42,740 nt of DNA from JAAYCB01 sp012744395 (GCA_028703175.1 JAQVNJ010000041.1:1-42740); one strand, 5' to 3'. Counted from the stretch's first letter, positions 25,472 through 34,946 are shown. The notes: generated by a model not told the origin, from the sequence alone. Program-made: numbers and translations.

Positions 25472-26830
25472 TCACCTGTACGGCTGGGTCCAGGCAGCCG
25501 GTTGCGACTGCCAGTCGGGCTGGAGGTCCGCAGCCGCCTTGACGATCTTCGCCCGCACGTACAGGTCATCCGGCTTGAGCGTGTATGCGCCTTCCGTACC
25601 CTCGACCGTATCCAGGGTGATGCCGATCGTGTCCGAATAGATGTCGATCTTCCGTGCCGGACAGCGAGGGCCCTTCGCCACCTCGACAGTCTGGCTCGAC
25701 GGGTCGTAGTCCTTCTTCGTGCCCAGGAACAGAATCCGGTACGGGCCTTCCTCGCGGACGTCGATCTTCACCGAGAGCGTCCTGCCGTCGAACCGGATGT
25801 CGGCGAAATCCAGCCCGTTGGAGGCGTAGAAATCTCCGGCGGAAATCGCCGCCAACAGGTCGTTCGTGCAGAGATTCGCCGCCCGCACGACGGTCCAGGC
25901 CTTGGGCGCGGGGATATAGGAATGGCGGTCGTCGGTTCCCAAGCCCAACAACAGCGGCTGATCGTGCGCGGCCCGGTGCGCGTTGACGACGTCCCAGAAT
26001 TTCTCCGGTTTCCAGCCCTGCGGATGTGCGTCGAACCCGCCGGCGATGTCGTTGTTGTTCAACTCGAACAGGCGGATCTGTGGCAGCGCGATCAGGTCGG
26101 CGGGGGAGAAATCGTAGTACCGCCAGAGCGGATGGTTCGCCGTGAAGAGGTAGTTCTGCCCCTGGTAGACCTCTTGCCCCTTGGCGAACGTCCGTTCGAG
26201 AATCTCCTTCGGCGTCTCCGCGGAGATGTACGGGAAGACCTCGCGGACGTTGATGAAATTGACGTGCACCTGCTGATCGTTCGTGCAGCCGCCGGTCTGC
26301 TCGTATCCGGGGATCATCAGGAACTTGCCCGGCTCGGCAAACTGCTCTTCCAACTCCGCATACGGCTTCATGCGGACGTAGGTCTGGCCGCCGGCGATGA
26401 TCGTCCGGACGGAATCCTTGCCGAACTTCGCAATCGCCTGGTCGACCTCGGCTTGCGTCAGCTTCGGCCAGCCGGGCGTTGGGGAAACCGCCTTCCAGAG
26501 CGACGTCTCGTCTTTGAACGGGGCCGGGTCCGACGGCGAATTCTCGAAACCGAAACCGTTGAACCGCAAGTCCTCGGCCTGGAAGATGTTGTGGTCCGAC
26601 GGGCAGATGAAGTGGTAGCCGTGCGACTTGTACCAGTCGATCGCCCATTCCGGAAGCGGCTGGCCGTCCGACCATTGGGTGTGCATGTGCACATTGCCTT
26701 TGAACCAACGCTTCTCCTGCGCGGCGGGGGCGCCCTGAGCCCAGGAAGCCGGCCTGGCGCCGGCGAACGCCGCGGCCGCCACCGCTCCCGATGTCTTGAG
26801 GAAATCACGGCGGGAGATCTTCTGCCACAT
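25472..26830 (-). CDS. Tat-exported PHP-domain protein (CehA/McbA-like)
   Basis: A 452-residue exported protein. A twin-arginine signal (KISRRDFLKTSGAVAAAAF) is followed by a PHP metal-dependent phosphoesterase fold. The fold shows GNVHMHTQWSDG (His48, His50, Asp55) and FICPSDHN (Asp79, His80), the first metal-binding motifs of the family. Further His appear in ANHPLW and GTDDRHSY. PHP proteins of the CehA/McbA type hydrolyse small esters, but the substrate here is unknown. The ATG at 26830 is preceded by AAGGAG with 9-base spacing. It is the last gene of a minus-strand run (Gfo/Idh, double-CBM protein, sialidase, PHP) and is 167 bp from the sialidase gene, so it may also have its own promoter. 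Confidence 0.85.
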   Translation of the reverse strand: MWQKISRRDFLKTSGAVAAAAFAGARPASWAQGAPAAQEKRWFKGNVHMHTQWSDGQPLPEWAIDWYKSHGYHFICPSDHNIFQAEDLRFNGFGFENSPSDPAPFKDETSLWKAVSPTPGWPKLTQAEVDQAIAKFGKDSVRTIIAGGQTYVRMKPYAELEEQFAEPGKFLMIPGYEQTGGCTNDQQVHVNFINVREVFPYISAETPKEILERTFAKGQEVYQGQNYLFTANHPLWRYYDFSPADLIALPQIRLFELNNNDIAGGFDAHPQGWKPEKFWDVVNAHRAAHDQPLLLGLGTDDRHSYIPAPKAWTVVRAANLCTNDLLAAISAGDFYASNGLDFADIRFDGRTLSVKIDVREEGPYRILFLGTKKDYDPSSQTVEVAKGPRCPARKIDIYSDTIGITLDTVEGTEGAYTLKPDDLYVRAKIVKAAADLQPDWQSQPAAWTQPYR

Positions 26831-26997
26831 GAATTGCACTCCTTCCGATCCCAGGTGAATGACGTCTCTGGTGTCCGAACCCGTGGCATTATGCCGCATC
26901 CAGAGACCGAATGGAACCCATCAGCGATTCGTCGTGCCGATGCCCCGCCGGCCGGCCTCCACACGGGCGGTGCCCCTCGAAGGCCGGTTGGCCGATC

Positions 26998-28647
26998 TTA
27001 AGGCGACCAGGGGGTCGTCGTCACCCACCACTGGTGCATGTTCGTCTTGGCCCCGGAGTAGCTGACGTCGCAATGGATCAGCAGTCTGCCCGGCCTGGCG
27101 GGATCATATTTGCCGATGATCTCGTTGGCCGAATAGCAGTCGCCCCCGCCCGGAGTCTGGAGCCTGCTCATCAGCACGATCCCCTCATCCCAATGGATGC
27201 CGTCCGGCGAAGCGTAGAGCACGAAATTGCCCGGGCCCGGATCGTCGCCGACCAGATCGCGCTGGTGGCTGCCGCTTCGCCCGTGCATGAAATACAGTTC
27301 GCCGAGTTTTCCGGAGAGTTGCATGTTGCGGATTCCCTTGGCGAAGTACGTGGTCTGCACGTCCGACCACGTGCGGCCGCCATCCTCGCTGACCACGTAG
27401 GGAATGTTCTGCTCGGCCGTTGGATCCTCTCGCTTGCGATGGGCGTTGTAGGTGTAGACGATGATCCTGCCGCCGTCGAGCGAGCCGGCGGCCCAGTAAT
27501 AGTCGGCGTTGTCGAAGGGCAGCACGCTCCGCCGGCTGAACGACGCTCCGTTGTCGGCGGAAGCCCACAACGTCTGGGGCCCCCCCGGGCTCATGTCTGA
27601 CGTGCCGCCCCGAAAGACGATAAACACCTCTCCGCCGTGCACAAACGACGTGTTCATCGTGTAGGCAATCTCCTCGACGGTCGCCGATTCGTCAAACGTG
27701 CGCGGCCCCTTCCACGTGCGCCCGTGGTCGTCGCTGAGAAAATAGACCGGCGGCCGTTGCTTCTGCCATTTCTCGTTTGCATAGTGGATGACCGTGGCGA
27801 TCAGAGTTCCGTTGGGCGAGGCGATGACCGAGTACACCAGGCCCGAAAACACCTCGCTCCCCTCCCAGGTCCGCTTGGAATAGTCGAAGACGGTCGGGTC
27901 GCTCCAGGTCAGGCCGCCATCGGTCGAGCGCCGATACTCCGACCATCCCGCCACGCCGTGCCCGTTCAGATTGTCGGCGCCCGTTCCCGTCGCGCTGTAG
28001 AAGGCGATCACGTCTCCGTTCCGGCATTCCGCAATCGCGTTGTTGCCGTGCCCGGACCGGTCCTCTTTTTGCCGATCCACGAACAGCATTCCCGTGTTCG
28101 GGATGTCCGAAGGATAGACGAAGAACGGTTTCCCATCAGCCGCGCGGCTCCGGTTCCGCGCCGACCGGGCGTCTGCGAACCCCAGCACGACGACCCATTT
28201 CCCGAAGCGGCAGGACTCTCCGGCGGCGGCCTGCTTTTCGTAGACCAGCACCTGGTCGATCTCTTTGCTGCCGAACAACTGGAAGGGAGCGGCCTCCCTC
28301 GGCGTGAAACCTTGCGTCTCGAGGGCCTCGGCTTGCGAGCTTGCGCCGGCAATCGCGCGAGGCGTGAGCACGATCAAGCGGCCGCCCAGCACCACGTCGA
28401 ACCGGGTGGAGTCCATGGAACTCCTCAGGAACCTCTTGCCCGCCAGGTCCGCGGGGCATTCCGCCAGGCGGTAGTCTCGATCGGTGAACAGCACGGCGCC
28501 TGGCCGGAACCACATCACCTCTGCTCCCGATTCCCCGCGGACTTCAATCACTGCGGGCTCCGCAGCGTGTCCCTGGCACGGGTATATCGTCCCCGCGCCC
28601 AAAATCGCCAGAAAGGCGGTCGTCAGGCAAAGTCCCGGTCTGTTCAT
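26998..28647 (-). CDS. Secreted sialidase/neuraminidase-like protein
   Basis: A 549-residue exported protein with a Sec signal peptide (about 1-28). It carries a six-bladed sialidase-like propeller with four Asp-boxes: STDGGLTW (241-248), SDDHGRTW (305-312), SADNGASF (363-370, degenerate) and SEDGGRTW (420-427). Family members cleave terminal sialic acid or related sugars, but many planctomycete members have no proven substrate, and I could not confirm the arginine triad. An additional N-terminal domain (about 30-180) precedes the propeller. The ATG at 28647 has GGGAG upstream. It starts only 18 bp after the stop of the double-CBM protein, strong evidence for co-transcription. A role in exopolysaccharide or glycoprotein breakdown is inferred from context. 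Confidence 0.8.
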   Translation of the reverse strand: MNRPGLCLTTAFLAILGAGTIYPCQGHAAEPAVIEVRGESGAEVMWFRPGAVLFTDRDYRLAECPADLAGKRFLRSSMDSTRFDVVLGGRLIVLTPRAIAGASSQAEALETQGFTPREAAPFQLFGSKEIDQVLVYEKQAAAGESCRFGKWVVVLGFADARSARNRSRAADGKPFFVYPSDIPNTGMLFVDRQKEDRSGHGNNAIAECRNGDVIAFYSATGTGADNLNGHGVAGWSEYRRSTDGGLTWSDPTVFDYSKRTWEGSEVFSGLVYSVIASPNGTLIATVIHYANEKWQKQRPPVYFLSDDHGRTWKGPRTFDESATVEEIAYTMNTSFVHGGEVFIVFRGGTSDMSPGGPQTLWASADNGASFSRRSVLPFDNADYYWAAGSLDGGRIIVYTYNAHRKREDPTAEQNIPYVVSEDGGRTWSDVQTTYFAKGIRNMQLSGKLGELYFMHGRSGSHQRDLVGDDPGPGNFVLYASPDGIHWDEGIVLMSRLQTPGGGDCYSANEIIGKYDPARPGRLLIHCDVSYSGAKTNMHQWWVTTTPWSP

Positions 28648-28665
28648 TCTGCGTTCTCCCTTGAC

Positions 28666-31209
28666 TTACTCCTCGAGATACGGCTTGAGCTGGATGAAGT
28701 TGATCAGCAGCTCCTCGCCGGGCACCGCCCGCTCGTCGTGGAAGGCGATCCGTTGCGTGGGCGACTTGGCGCGGAAGACAAGGCGATTCAGGTTGATCCT
28801 TGGGGCGCTGCCATTGCCCTTGGAGCGATCCCGGTCGCGGCGGTCGACGTGGACGAAGCTCTTTTCGGGGAGGATTTCCGCGCCATCCAGTTCCACGTCG
28901 ATGCCGTGGCGGCGCGGCGCGGGCTGCTTGCCGCTGGCGTCCTTGAGCGCGGCGGTCACGAATTGCAGGCAATAGGCTCGTCCCACCTCCAGGCGACTGG
29001 CGGTCTGGCTGATGCGGTTCGGCCTGTCGGGCTGCCGGGCCATGACGCAGACGGTGTCGCCCGCACTCCCGGCGCCCCAGCGGCCCTGGCCGTTCTTGCC
29101 ATAGCCGGGGACGACGTGCGGACGCACGGAGTCTGCGGCGGCCGGTGATGTAGTCCACCCGGTCAGACCCTCGGCGAAGTCCGGGTTCTTGATAAACCCG
29201 GGGTTGTAGGTGAACCCATAGCGGGCCGAGAGCATGTCCTTCCGGCCTTCGACCGCGTAGTGGCGCATGAGCTTGAAGGACCAGCGGACCATTTCTTCAT
29301 CGCCGTAGTAGGTCCCCCAATAGCCCGTCGTGGCCAGGTCCTTGAAGTCCGGGCTGTTGGCGATCAGGTTGACCTGCATGTCGAGAAAATACTTGAAGTC
29401 GACGGCCGGATCGTGTTCCAGGGAGATGATCGGAATCTGGTTGAAGTTTCCGAAGATGATGCCCGTTCCCGCGGCCGCATTGGGGAAATAGGCGTTCATC
29501 CGGCGGATCGTCTCGCCGATCATGCCGTCGAGATACTCGGCGGCCGCTTGTTCATCTTTCTGGGGATGGCAATAGGCCTCGAACAGCAACCGGCCCCGCC
29601 CCTTGGAGGCGTTCAGGCAGACGGACAGGAAGTCGGTGTGGAGGGAGCGGATGCTGGGCGCGCCCACGATCCAGGTGTAGACCAGCCTGTTTTCCGGGTT
29701 GTGCAATTCTTTCAGGGCCTGGCTGTAGTTGGCGATCGTGGCCCGGGCGAAGAACAGCTCGTCGCAGGTGAAGCCGTCGTACTGCGGCTGGGTCATGCCG
29801 GCGGTCGTTTCCATCCGGCTCCGCAGCTCAGCCGGACTGCCCGTGGAATCGACTCCGAAGTTGGCCAGCCATTTGAGGCCGAGGGCCTTGGCCTGGGGGA
29901 GTGCATCGCCCGGCAATCGGCCGCCGTTGAGCGTCGTCACGGCCTGGAGGATGTGCCGTTTCATGAACTCCCAGTCATAGCTGCCGTTCTCTTGGACACG
30001 GGAATTGGCACAGGGAGGGTAGTTGAAGATCTCGGGGATCGATCGGACCACGAGCCGGGCGCCGGCGCCGCTGCCCTCGACGGCGATCCGGTGTTCGCCC
30101 CTGGCCAGCTCGCGGAACGCCTCCAGGCGATCGGTGGCGGCCGTGATCAGCGTGTCGCTCTCATCGATCGTGACGGCCAGGCCGGGCGCGGGCGCGTCGC
30201 CGGTGTAAGCCACGAAGACCCACCCGTCGCGCGGGTTGACAAAGCGGAACGATTGCGGCGCCCCGCTACCCGCGATCGACTCGTCGAGCAGTTCGGCAAC
30301 GAGGTTGTTCAGTTGCCGGACCTTGCCGAGGTCGAGGGCCGGCAAGTCGATAATCGTGATCGGATAGGCGGCTTCGACGATCGTTGCCCCGCTGCCGCGG
30401 TGCCGGACAACGGCCTTCAGCGCGTGATCGCCGCACGGCAACCCGGCCAGATCGACGAGAATCCCGCCGTCGTCCCCGACGCGGATCCGCTGCTGGCCGG
30501 CGGCGTCGCCGTCAACAGCGACAGCGCACTCATACGCACTGCGCTTCTCCGGCAGCAGGCCAAACAGCCGCAGAGTCAACGCCGGTTTAGCGCTGGGAAT
30601 CTTGTTGAGCAGCGGTTCCAGGGGAACCAGCCTGGGGGCCGCCACCAGCGACATCTGCGACGTGGAGCCCTGGCGGGCGGCTTCGCTGACCGCCTCCAAC
30701 CGCACGTCGGCAAAGTGCACCTCGCCGGTCGGCCTGACCGCGAACATCGCCAGGCCGTATTCCTTGTTCTTCGAGGGGATCAAGGTGAACGTCTTCTCGT
30801 GGAACGTCCAGTCGGAATCGGCGGGCAGCCCGGTGATGCCGACGGCGGACGTCCAGCCGCTGTTGTGGATCACCAGCCCGCAGTAGCCGCTCTGGAAACC
30901 CTTGGTCTTGATGTACGCGCTGAGCTTGTAGGTTTCGCCCGCCACCAATGTCATGCCTTGCTGCCGCAGACTCACGGTGCCGCTGGCGGCGCCATCGCCT
31001 TTGAGCAGAACGGAAGGCTTCGCACCCTCGGGCCCCCCGAGCGGATTGTAGATCACGTTCTTGGCCGGAGACGGACTCCAGAATTCCGGGAATTCCTGCT
31101 GTTCGGCGTCGAAGCTGCCGTTGATCAGCAGGTTCTCGCCTTCCGCCACCGCGCCCTGCACGGCAGTCGTCAAGGCAGCAACACCCAACAGCGCCAGAAA
31201 CGGTTTCAT
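28666..31209 (-). CDS. Large exported protein with two carbohydrate-binding-like domains and a barrel-like centre
   Basis: An 847-residue protein of unrecognised family. A Sec signal peptide (about 1-22) is followed by a CBM4/9-like jelly-roll (about 25-175; NLLINGSFDAEQQEFPEFWSP and LVAGETYKLSAYIKTKGF). A beta-rich middle (about 190-400) leads to an alpha/beta region (about 405-690) with FTCDELFFAR, LVYTWIVGAPS, LLFEAYCHPQK and YWGTYYGDEEMVRW that resembles a TIM barrel. A second CBM-like domain ends the protein (about 690-847; IKNPDFAEGLTGWT, VGRAYCLQFV). Acidic residues in the CDE and GDEE segments could be catalytic, but this is speculation. It lies between the Gfo/Idh gene (94 bp) and the sialidase gene (18 bp) on one strand. 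The start at 31209 has GAGGAG upstream. Confidence 0.75.
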   Translation of the reverse strand: MKPFLALLGVAALTTAVQGAVAEGENLLINGSFDAEQQEFPEFWSPSPAKNVIYNPLGGPEGAKPSVLLKGDGAASGTVSLRQQGMTLVAGETYKLSAYIKTKGFQSGYCGLVIHNSGWTSAVGITGLPADSDWTFHEKTFTLIPSKNKEYGLAMFAVRPTGEVHFADVRLEAVSEAARQGSTSQMSLVAAPRLVPLEPLLNKIPSAKPALTLRLFGLLPEKRSAYECAVAVDGDAAGQQRIRVGDDGGILVDLAGLPCGDHALKAVVRHRGSGATIVEAAYPITIIDLPALDLGKVRQLNNLVAELLDESIAGSGAPQSFRFVNPRDGWVFVAYTGDAPAPGLAVTIDESDTLITAATDRLEAFRELARGEHRIAVEGSGAGARLVVRSIPEIFNYPPCANSRVQENGSYDWEFMKRHILQAVTTLNGGRLPGDALPQAKALGLKWLANFGVDSTGSPAELRSRMETTAGMTQPQYDGFTCDELFFARATIANYSQALKELHNPENRLVYTWIVGAPSIRSLHTDFLSVCLNASKGRGRLLFEAYCHPQKDEQAAAEYLDGMIGETIRRMNAYFPNAAAGTGIIFGNFNQIPIISLEHDPAVDFKYFLDMQVNLIANSPDFKDLATTGYWGTYYGDEEMVRWSFKLMRHYAVEGRKDMLSARYGFTYNPGFIKNPDFAEGLTGWTTSPAAADSVRPHVVPGYGKNGQGRWGAGSAGDTVCVMARQPDRPNRISQTASRLEVGRAYCLQFVTAALKDASGKQPAPRRHGIDVELDGAEILPEKSFVHVDRRDRDRSKGNGSAPRINLNRLVFRAKSPTQRIAFHDERAVPGEELLINFIQLKPYLEE

Positions 31210-31303
31210 CGTGCTTTCTCCTCGGTTGCCCCGCCGTATGGTTGGTCAGTGAACTGCGCGATCCGCGATCGAGCATATGTCGCGAACGCGACTGGCCCGC
31301 AGA

Positions 31304-32542
31304 TCATGCCTTCAGCCCGCGCAGATCGACGTTGAGCTGCTTGTTCTCCGCGATCAATTCGTCCATCGTGATCAGCCTCTTTCGCTTCATCGCCTCGCGG
31401 CCGAGAATCGCCGTCAGGTGGCCGTCCACGGAACGCAGCGCCGTCGGGTTGTCGAACTTGCCTTCCGTGACGCAGCGATAGAACTCGGCGATGTTGGCCT
31501 TGGCGCCGTCGGCATAGATGCCGCTGGACGTGGCGCCCGAGTAATGCTCGGAGCCGCCGCGGATGAAGACCTGGCCCGAATAGGCGATGTGGGCCGTCGT
31601 TTCCAGGCCCATCAGGTCGGCGGCGAGGTCATTCATGACCGCATTGTTCTTCAGGCATTGGGTGGCGTGGGTCCAGCAGGTTCCATCCTCGAGTTCAAAC
31701 ACGACCCCGCCGCAATCCATGCGATCGCCGTGGGGGTCCGGGCGGACGATCCGCGAGTAGCCGCCGGCCGTGACCGCCCGCTTGCCGGTCATCCACGTCA
31801 CGCCGTCGATAATGTGAATGTCGTAGAGAAGCGGCAGATCGCCGCTGAGCGCGCCATGCGAGTAGTGCGCCCTGCGGAACAGGTTCTCGATCGTCGACCC
31901 CACCTTGGGGTCCGGCAATCCGCCGCACGTGCCGCCGGAAATGATGTGCGCCAGGCCGCCGAGGGCCCCTTTGCCGATCCGCCGCTTCACCTCCTGGTTG
32001 GCGGGGTCCGTGGGCAACTGGTAGTCGACCAGCATGCAGAGTCTCTTCTCCGTGGCCTTCTTGGCCAGCGATTGCATGGCGAAGACTCCCGGCACGTCCA
32101 CCGCAAACGGTTTGGCCATGTAGACATGACAGCCGGCCTCGATCGCGGCGGCCGTTTGCTCGACGAAGAACCGCGGGATGCCTTCAAGCACCAGCGCGTC
32201 GACCCCGCTGTCGATCGCTCGCTTGTAGCCCGAAAGTCCGCTGAAGCGTTTCTCCGCCGGGACGCCGAGCTTTTCGCCCACCGCATTGGCGGTGTCCTCG
32301 AAGTAGTCGACCGCCGCGGCGATCTCGTATCCCGGGTGCTGTTGGAACAGTCCGGCGATCCAGCTGCCCCGGCCGCCCAGCCCCACGATCCCGATCCGCA
32401 GCTTGGGCTGAACCGCCGCGGCGACGGCGGAGCGCGTCTCTTGGCCGACCGTGGTGGACGCGGCGGCGAGAAATGGAACGGCGGCCCCTGCCGCGGTCTG
32501 TTTGACGAATTTTCTCCGCGTCATCGATCGACTGGTAGGCAT
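31304..32542 (-). CDS. Tat-exported Gfo/Idh/MocA-family oxidoreductase
   Basis: A 412-residue NAD(P)-dependent sugar oxidoreductase fold with a twin-arginine signal (SMTRRKFVKQTAAGAAVPF). The Rossmann motif is IGIVGLGGRGSW (about 50-61). The family's EKP motif reads AKP (143-145), keeping Lys144 but losing the acidic residue. The second catalytic region reads YDIHIIDGVTW with Asp241, His243 and Asp246. Tat export is typical of planctomycete members and implies that the protein is exported folded, with its cofactor. It is the first gene of the minus-strand cluster; the ATG has AAAGGAG 9 bases upstream. The substrate is probably a sugar or sugar acid released by the cluster's secreted enzymes, which is inference. 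Confidence 0.9.
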   Translation of the reverse strand: MPTSRSMTRRKFVKQTAAGAAVPFLAAASTTVGQETRSAVAAAVQPKLRIGIVGLGGRGSWIAGLFQQHPGYEIAAAVDYFEDTANAVGEKLGVPAEKRFSGLSGYKRAIDSGVDALVLEGIPRFFVEQTAAAIEAGCHVYMAKPFAVDVPGVFAMQSLAKKATEKRLCMLVDYQLPTDPANQEVKRRIGKGALGGLAHIISGGTCGGLPDPKVGSTIENLFRRAHYSHGALSGDLPLLYDIHIIDGVTWMTGKRAVTAGGYSRIVRPDPHGDRMDCGGVVFELEDGTCWTHATQCLKNNAVMNDLAADLMGLETTAHIAYSGQVFIRGGSEHYSGATSSGIYADGAKANIAEFYRCVTEGKFDNPTALRSVDGHLTAILGREAMKRKRLITMDELIAENKQLNVDLRGLKA

Positions 32543-33091
32543 GGCAGTGGCTCCTTTGGATAACGTGGGGTGTTTTGCCGCGAAGTCGCGTCCCCTCCTT
32601 GATCCACCTGCGTTGGCCGCCGTGTTCCCCGCGTATGCCTGCCCGTCGCGGCGCGCCGCTGCCCGATTGCGTGGATTCCATGGAGACTACTGGAACCCCG
32701 CCGCCCCGCCGCGTCAACCTCTTACCCTGACTCGGGGGGGCATCCGAATGACGTACACTTGGCTTTCGGGGGGCGTCGTCCTGCGGTTTTGCCCTGGAAA
32801 GGGGAAAACCATGGCCAGCCGCCAGGCCCTGCCCTGACATGCCACGGGCAGGATGGAAAGTCCCGGTCGAGCGGGGGCTCTTCTTGACTGCGGACCCGCG
32901 ACTGCCGGAATGCAGGGCGTCGACTTGGCCGGTGCAAGAGCGAAATCCCCGGGGGGCGCTTTACACGGCCCCGCCCGGCAATAAGACTTACACTCGTCAC
33001 GCCACGGCCGTGGGGGCCCGGCGGCATGACAAGGGGAATAGACTTCGCGGATCACGACGGCCCGGTGAACCGGCAGCAGAAAGGAAATGCG
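32543..33091. other. Divergent promoter region between two Gfo/Idh genes
   Basis: About 550 bases with no supported gene. It must hold promoters for both divergent operons. Candidate elements (for example TTTACA at 32960-32965) lack a good partner -10, and I see no clear operator palindrome or riboswitch. Several G-runs occur. Confidence 0.5.
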
Positions 33092-34525
33092 ATGACCAAC
33101 AGGCAAGACAGGGCAAGGTGCGGCCGCCGGGCGGTGCTCAAGGGCCTGGCCGCGGCGGGTGTCGGCGTCTGGGCGGCGCCGCTCGTTCTCCCCTCGGGCG
33201 TTTGGGCCGCCGGCGAGCAGTCGCCCAACAACAAGCTCAACGTGGCCGCGATCGGCACGGGGGGCCGCTCTTCAGGCCTGATCCAAGAGGTCCTGCGCCA
33301 AGGCAACAACATGATCGCCCTCTGCAACGTCGACCGAACGCCGCTCGAGCGAGCCGCCAGGCTCGTGGCCGAGAACGCTGGCGACGACCGGCCGCCGGGC
33401 GCACAACAGCCGAGGCTTTACGAGGACTACCGCACGCTGCTGGAGACCGAGAAGTCGCTCGACGCGGTGTTGGTGGCCACCGGCTCGCGCTGGCATGCGC
33501 CGCTGTGCGTGGCCTTTATGAAGGCCGGCAAGCACGTGTTCTGCGAAAAACCGCTGGTCCGCAAGCTTGCGGAGGCCCGCGAGTTGATCGAGTTGGCGCC
33601 CCGATGCAAGGTCGCCACGCAGCACGGCACTCAGGGCGGCAGCAGCAAGGCGTTCCGCCGCTCGATCGAGATCATCCAGGCCGGGCTGCTCGGCCAGGTT
33701 CGCCAGGTCCACATGTGGTGCGATGGTTACGGCCGCTTTCCGGCAAGCCACGACCGGCCGGCGGGCGAGGACCCCGTGCCGGCGGGACTGAACTGGGATT
33801 TCTGGCTCGGCCCCTCGCCTTGGCGACCGTTCAAACAGGGCGTTTATCACCCCGGCTGCCTGAAGTTCCAGAACTGGTTCGACCTCTGCAACGGGATGCT
33901 CGCCGGCCAGGGGGCGCACACGTTCTACTTGCCGGTCCGCGCGTTGAACCTCGAACACCCGACGCGCGTCGAGGCCGAGGTGTGGGAACCGGTCAAGGAG
34001 ACCTATGTCTCCCGCAGCAGCTACCGGTTCGAGTTCCCCGCCCGCGGCGAGATGGCCCCGGTCACCGTCTGGTGGATGGACGGCGAGACGTACCCGCCGG
34101 AGGAGGTCACCGAGGGCGTGCGGGCGATCAGCGGCACACTGCCCAAGTTCGGGTGCCTGTTCGTGGGCGACAAGGGCGAGCTGTATGCCGGCGGCTGGGG
34201 TGAGAGCGGCGTGATGAAGCTCCAGGGCGACAAGGGTTGGCGCGGCGTGCTGGACCACGCGGCGGCCAAGCCCTTGCCGGTGACCCTGCCCCGCGCGCCG
34301 GACGACAATCACATGACCGAATGGCTCCAGGCGTGCAAGGGCGGCCCCCCCACATTCACGGGTTTCCAGATCGGCGCCCGGGCCGCCGCCGCGTACCTGC
34401 CGGGTATGCTGTCGCTGCGCCTCGGCCGGCCGATCGAGTGGGACGGCGTGAACATGAAAGCCAAGGGCATGCCCGAGGCCGACCCGCTGATCGAGAAGAG
34501 CTACCGGACCAAGTGGCTGCTGTAA
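33092..34525 (+). CDS. Tat-exported Gfo/Idh/MocA-family oxidoreductase
   Basis: A 477-residue exported oxidoreductase of the Gfo/Idh/MocA family. The signal region (about 1-40) starts with RCGRRAVLKGLAAAGVGV, a twin-arginine pattern. NVAAIGTGGRSSGL (about 50-63) is the Rossmann loop, and CEKPLVRK (Glu152, Lys153, Pro154) is the catalytic EKP. The usual GDMxCHxxD segment of planctomycete members reads AGQGAHTFY: His276 stays but the flanking Asp residues are lost, so turnover may differ. I chose the ATG at 33092 with AAAGGA upstream; the frame is open 66 bases further. It is divergent from the minus-strand sugar cluster, about 550 bp apart, and single on its strand. Confidence 0.9.
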   Translation: MTNRQDRARCGRRAVLKGLAAAGVGVWAAPLVLPSGVWAAGEQSPNNKLNVAAIGTGGRSSGLIQEVLRQGNNMIALCNVDRTPLERAARLVAENAGDDRPPGAQQPRLYEDYRTLLETEKSLDAVLVATGSRWHAPLCVAFMKAGKHVFCEKPLVRKLAEARELIELAPRCKVATQHGTQGGSSKAFRRSIEIIQAGLLGQVRQVHMWCDGYGRFPASHDRPAGEDPVPAGLNWDFWLGPSPWRPFKQGVYHPGCLKFQNWFDLCNGMLAGQGAHTFYLPVRALNLEHPTRVEAEVWEPVKETYVSRSSYRFEFPARGEMAPVTVWWMDGETYPPEEVTEGVRAISGTLPKFGCLFVGDKGELYAGGWGESGVMKLQGDKGWRGVLDHAAAKPLPVTLPRAPDDNHMTEWLQACKGGPPTFTGFQIGARAAAAYLPGMLSLRLGRPIEWDGVNMKAKGMPEADPLIEKSYRTKWLL

Positions 34526-34706
34526 TCCGGAGCCTCGGCTACTGCGAGGGGGGGGTAATGCGGCCGTTTCGCCCATCCAGGCGGCTCTCCCCGAGATTTG
34601 CCCACGCCTTGAATTACGACCGATCGTGTCCCGGAAATGACCGCTGGACGTCGTGCTGGGCGAGACGGGCCTTGCCGGGCGGACGGGAACCTGCCCTGCT
34701 CGAACC

Positions 34707-34946
34707 TCAGCCTTCCACCCAATCGAGACCCGTTTCCTCGCGGACCCGGGCCTCGAAATCGCCCAGCAATCCGCCGATCAGGTCCCACCCGCTCGTCCGG
34801 CGGAGCTCGATATCCCCCTGGCGGTTTACGCGGACGATGCTTTCCTCGTTCACACCGACTTCTTCGAGTTCCTCGGGCGAGGGTTCGTCGCCGTCGCGGC
34901 TGACGATCCTGAGCAGCATCTTTCCCGACATTTCAATGAAATACAT
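34707..34946 (-). CDS. Small hypothetical protein, 79 residues
   Basis: A short acidic protein beginning MYFIEMSGKMLLRIVSRDGDE. It continues with EELEEVGVNEESIVRVNRQGDIELRR and ends FEARVREETGLDWVEG. The alternating hydrophobic/charged pattern suggests a small beta-alpha fold; there is no signal or membrane segment. I cannot name a family. The start at 34946 has only a weak ribosome site, and Met6 or Met10 are alternatives. It lies upstream of no obvious partner, 180 bp from the Gfo/Idh gene and 166 bp after rsmA on the same strand, so it may be transcribed with rsmA. Coding is supported by composition rather than homology. Confidence 0.6.
   Translation of the reverse strand: MYFIEMSGKMLLRIVSRDGDEPSPEELEEVGVNEESIVRVNRQGDIELRRTSGWDLIGGLLGDFEARVREETGLDWVEG

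Noticed and set aside
32884..32912. TTGACT as a -35 box before the plus-strand Gfo/Idh gene
   Set aside because: No acceptable -10 at 16-18 bases distance.
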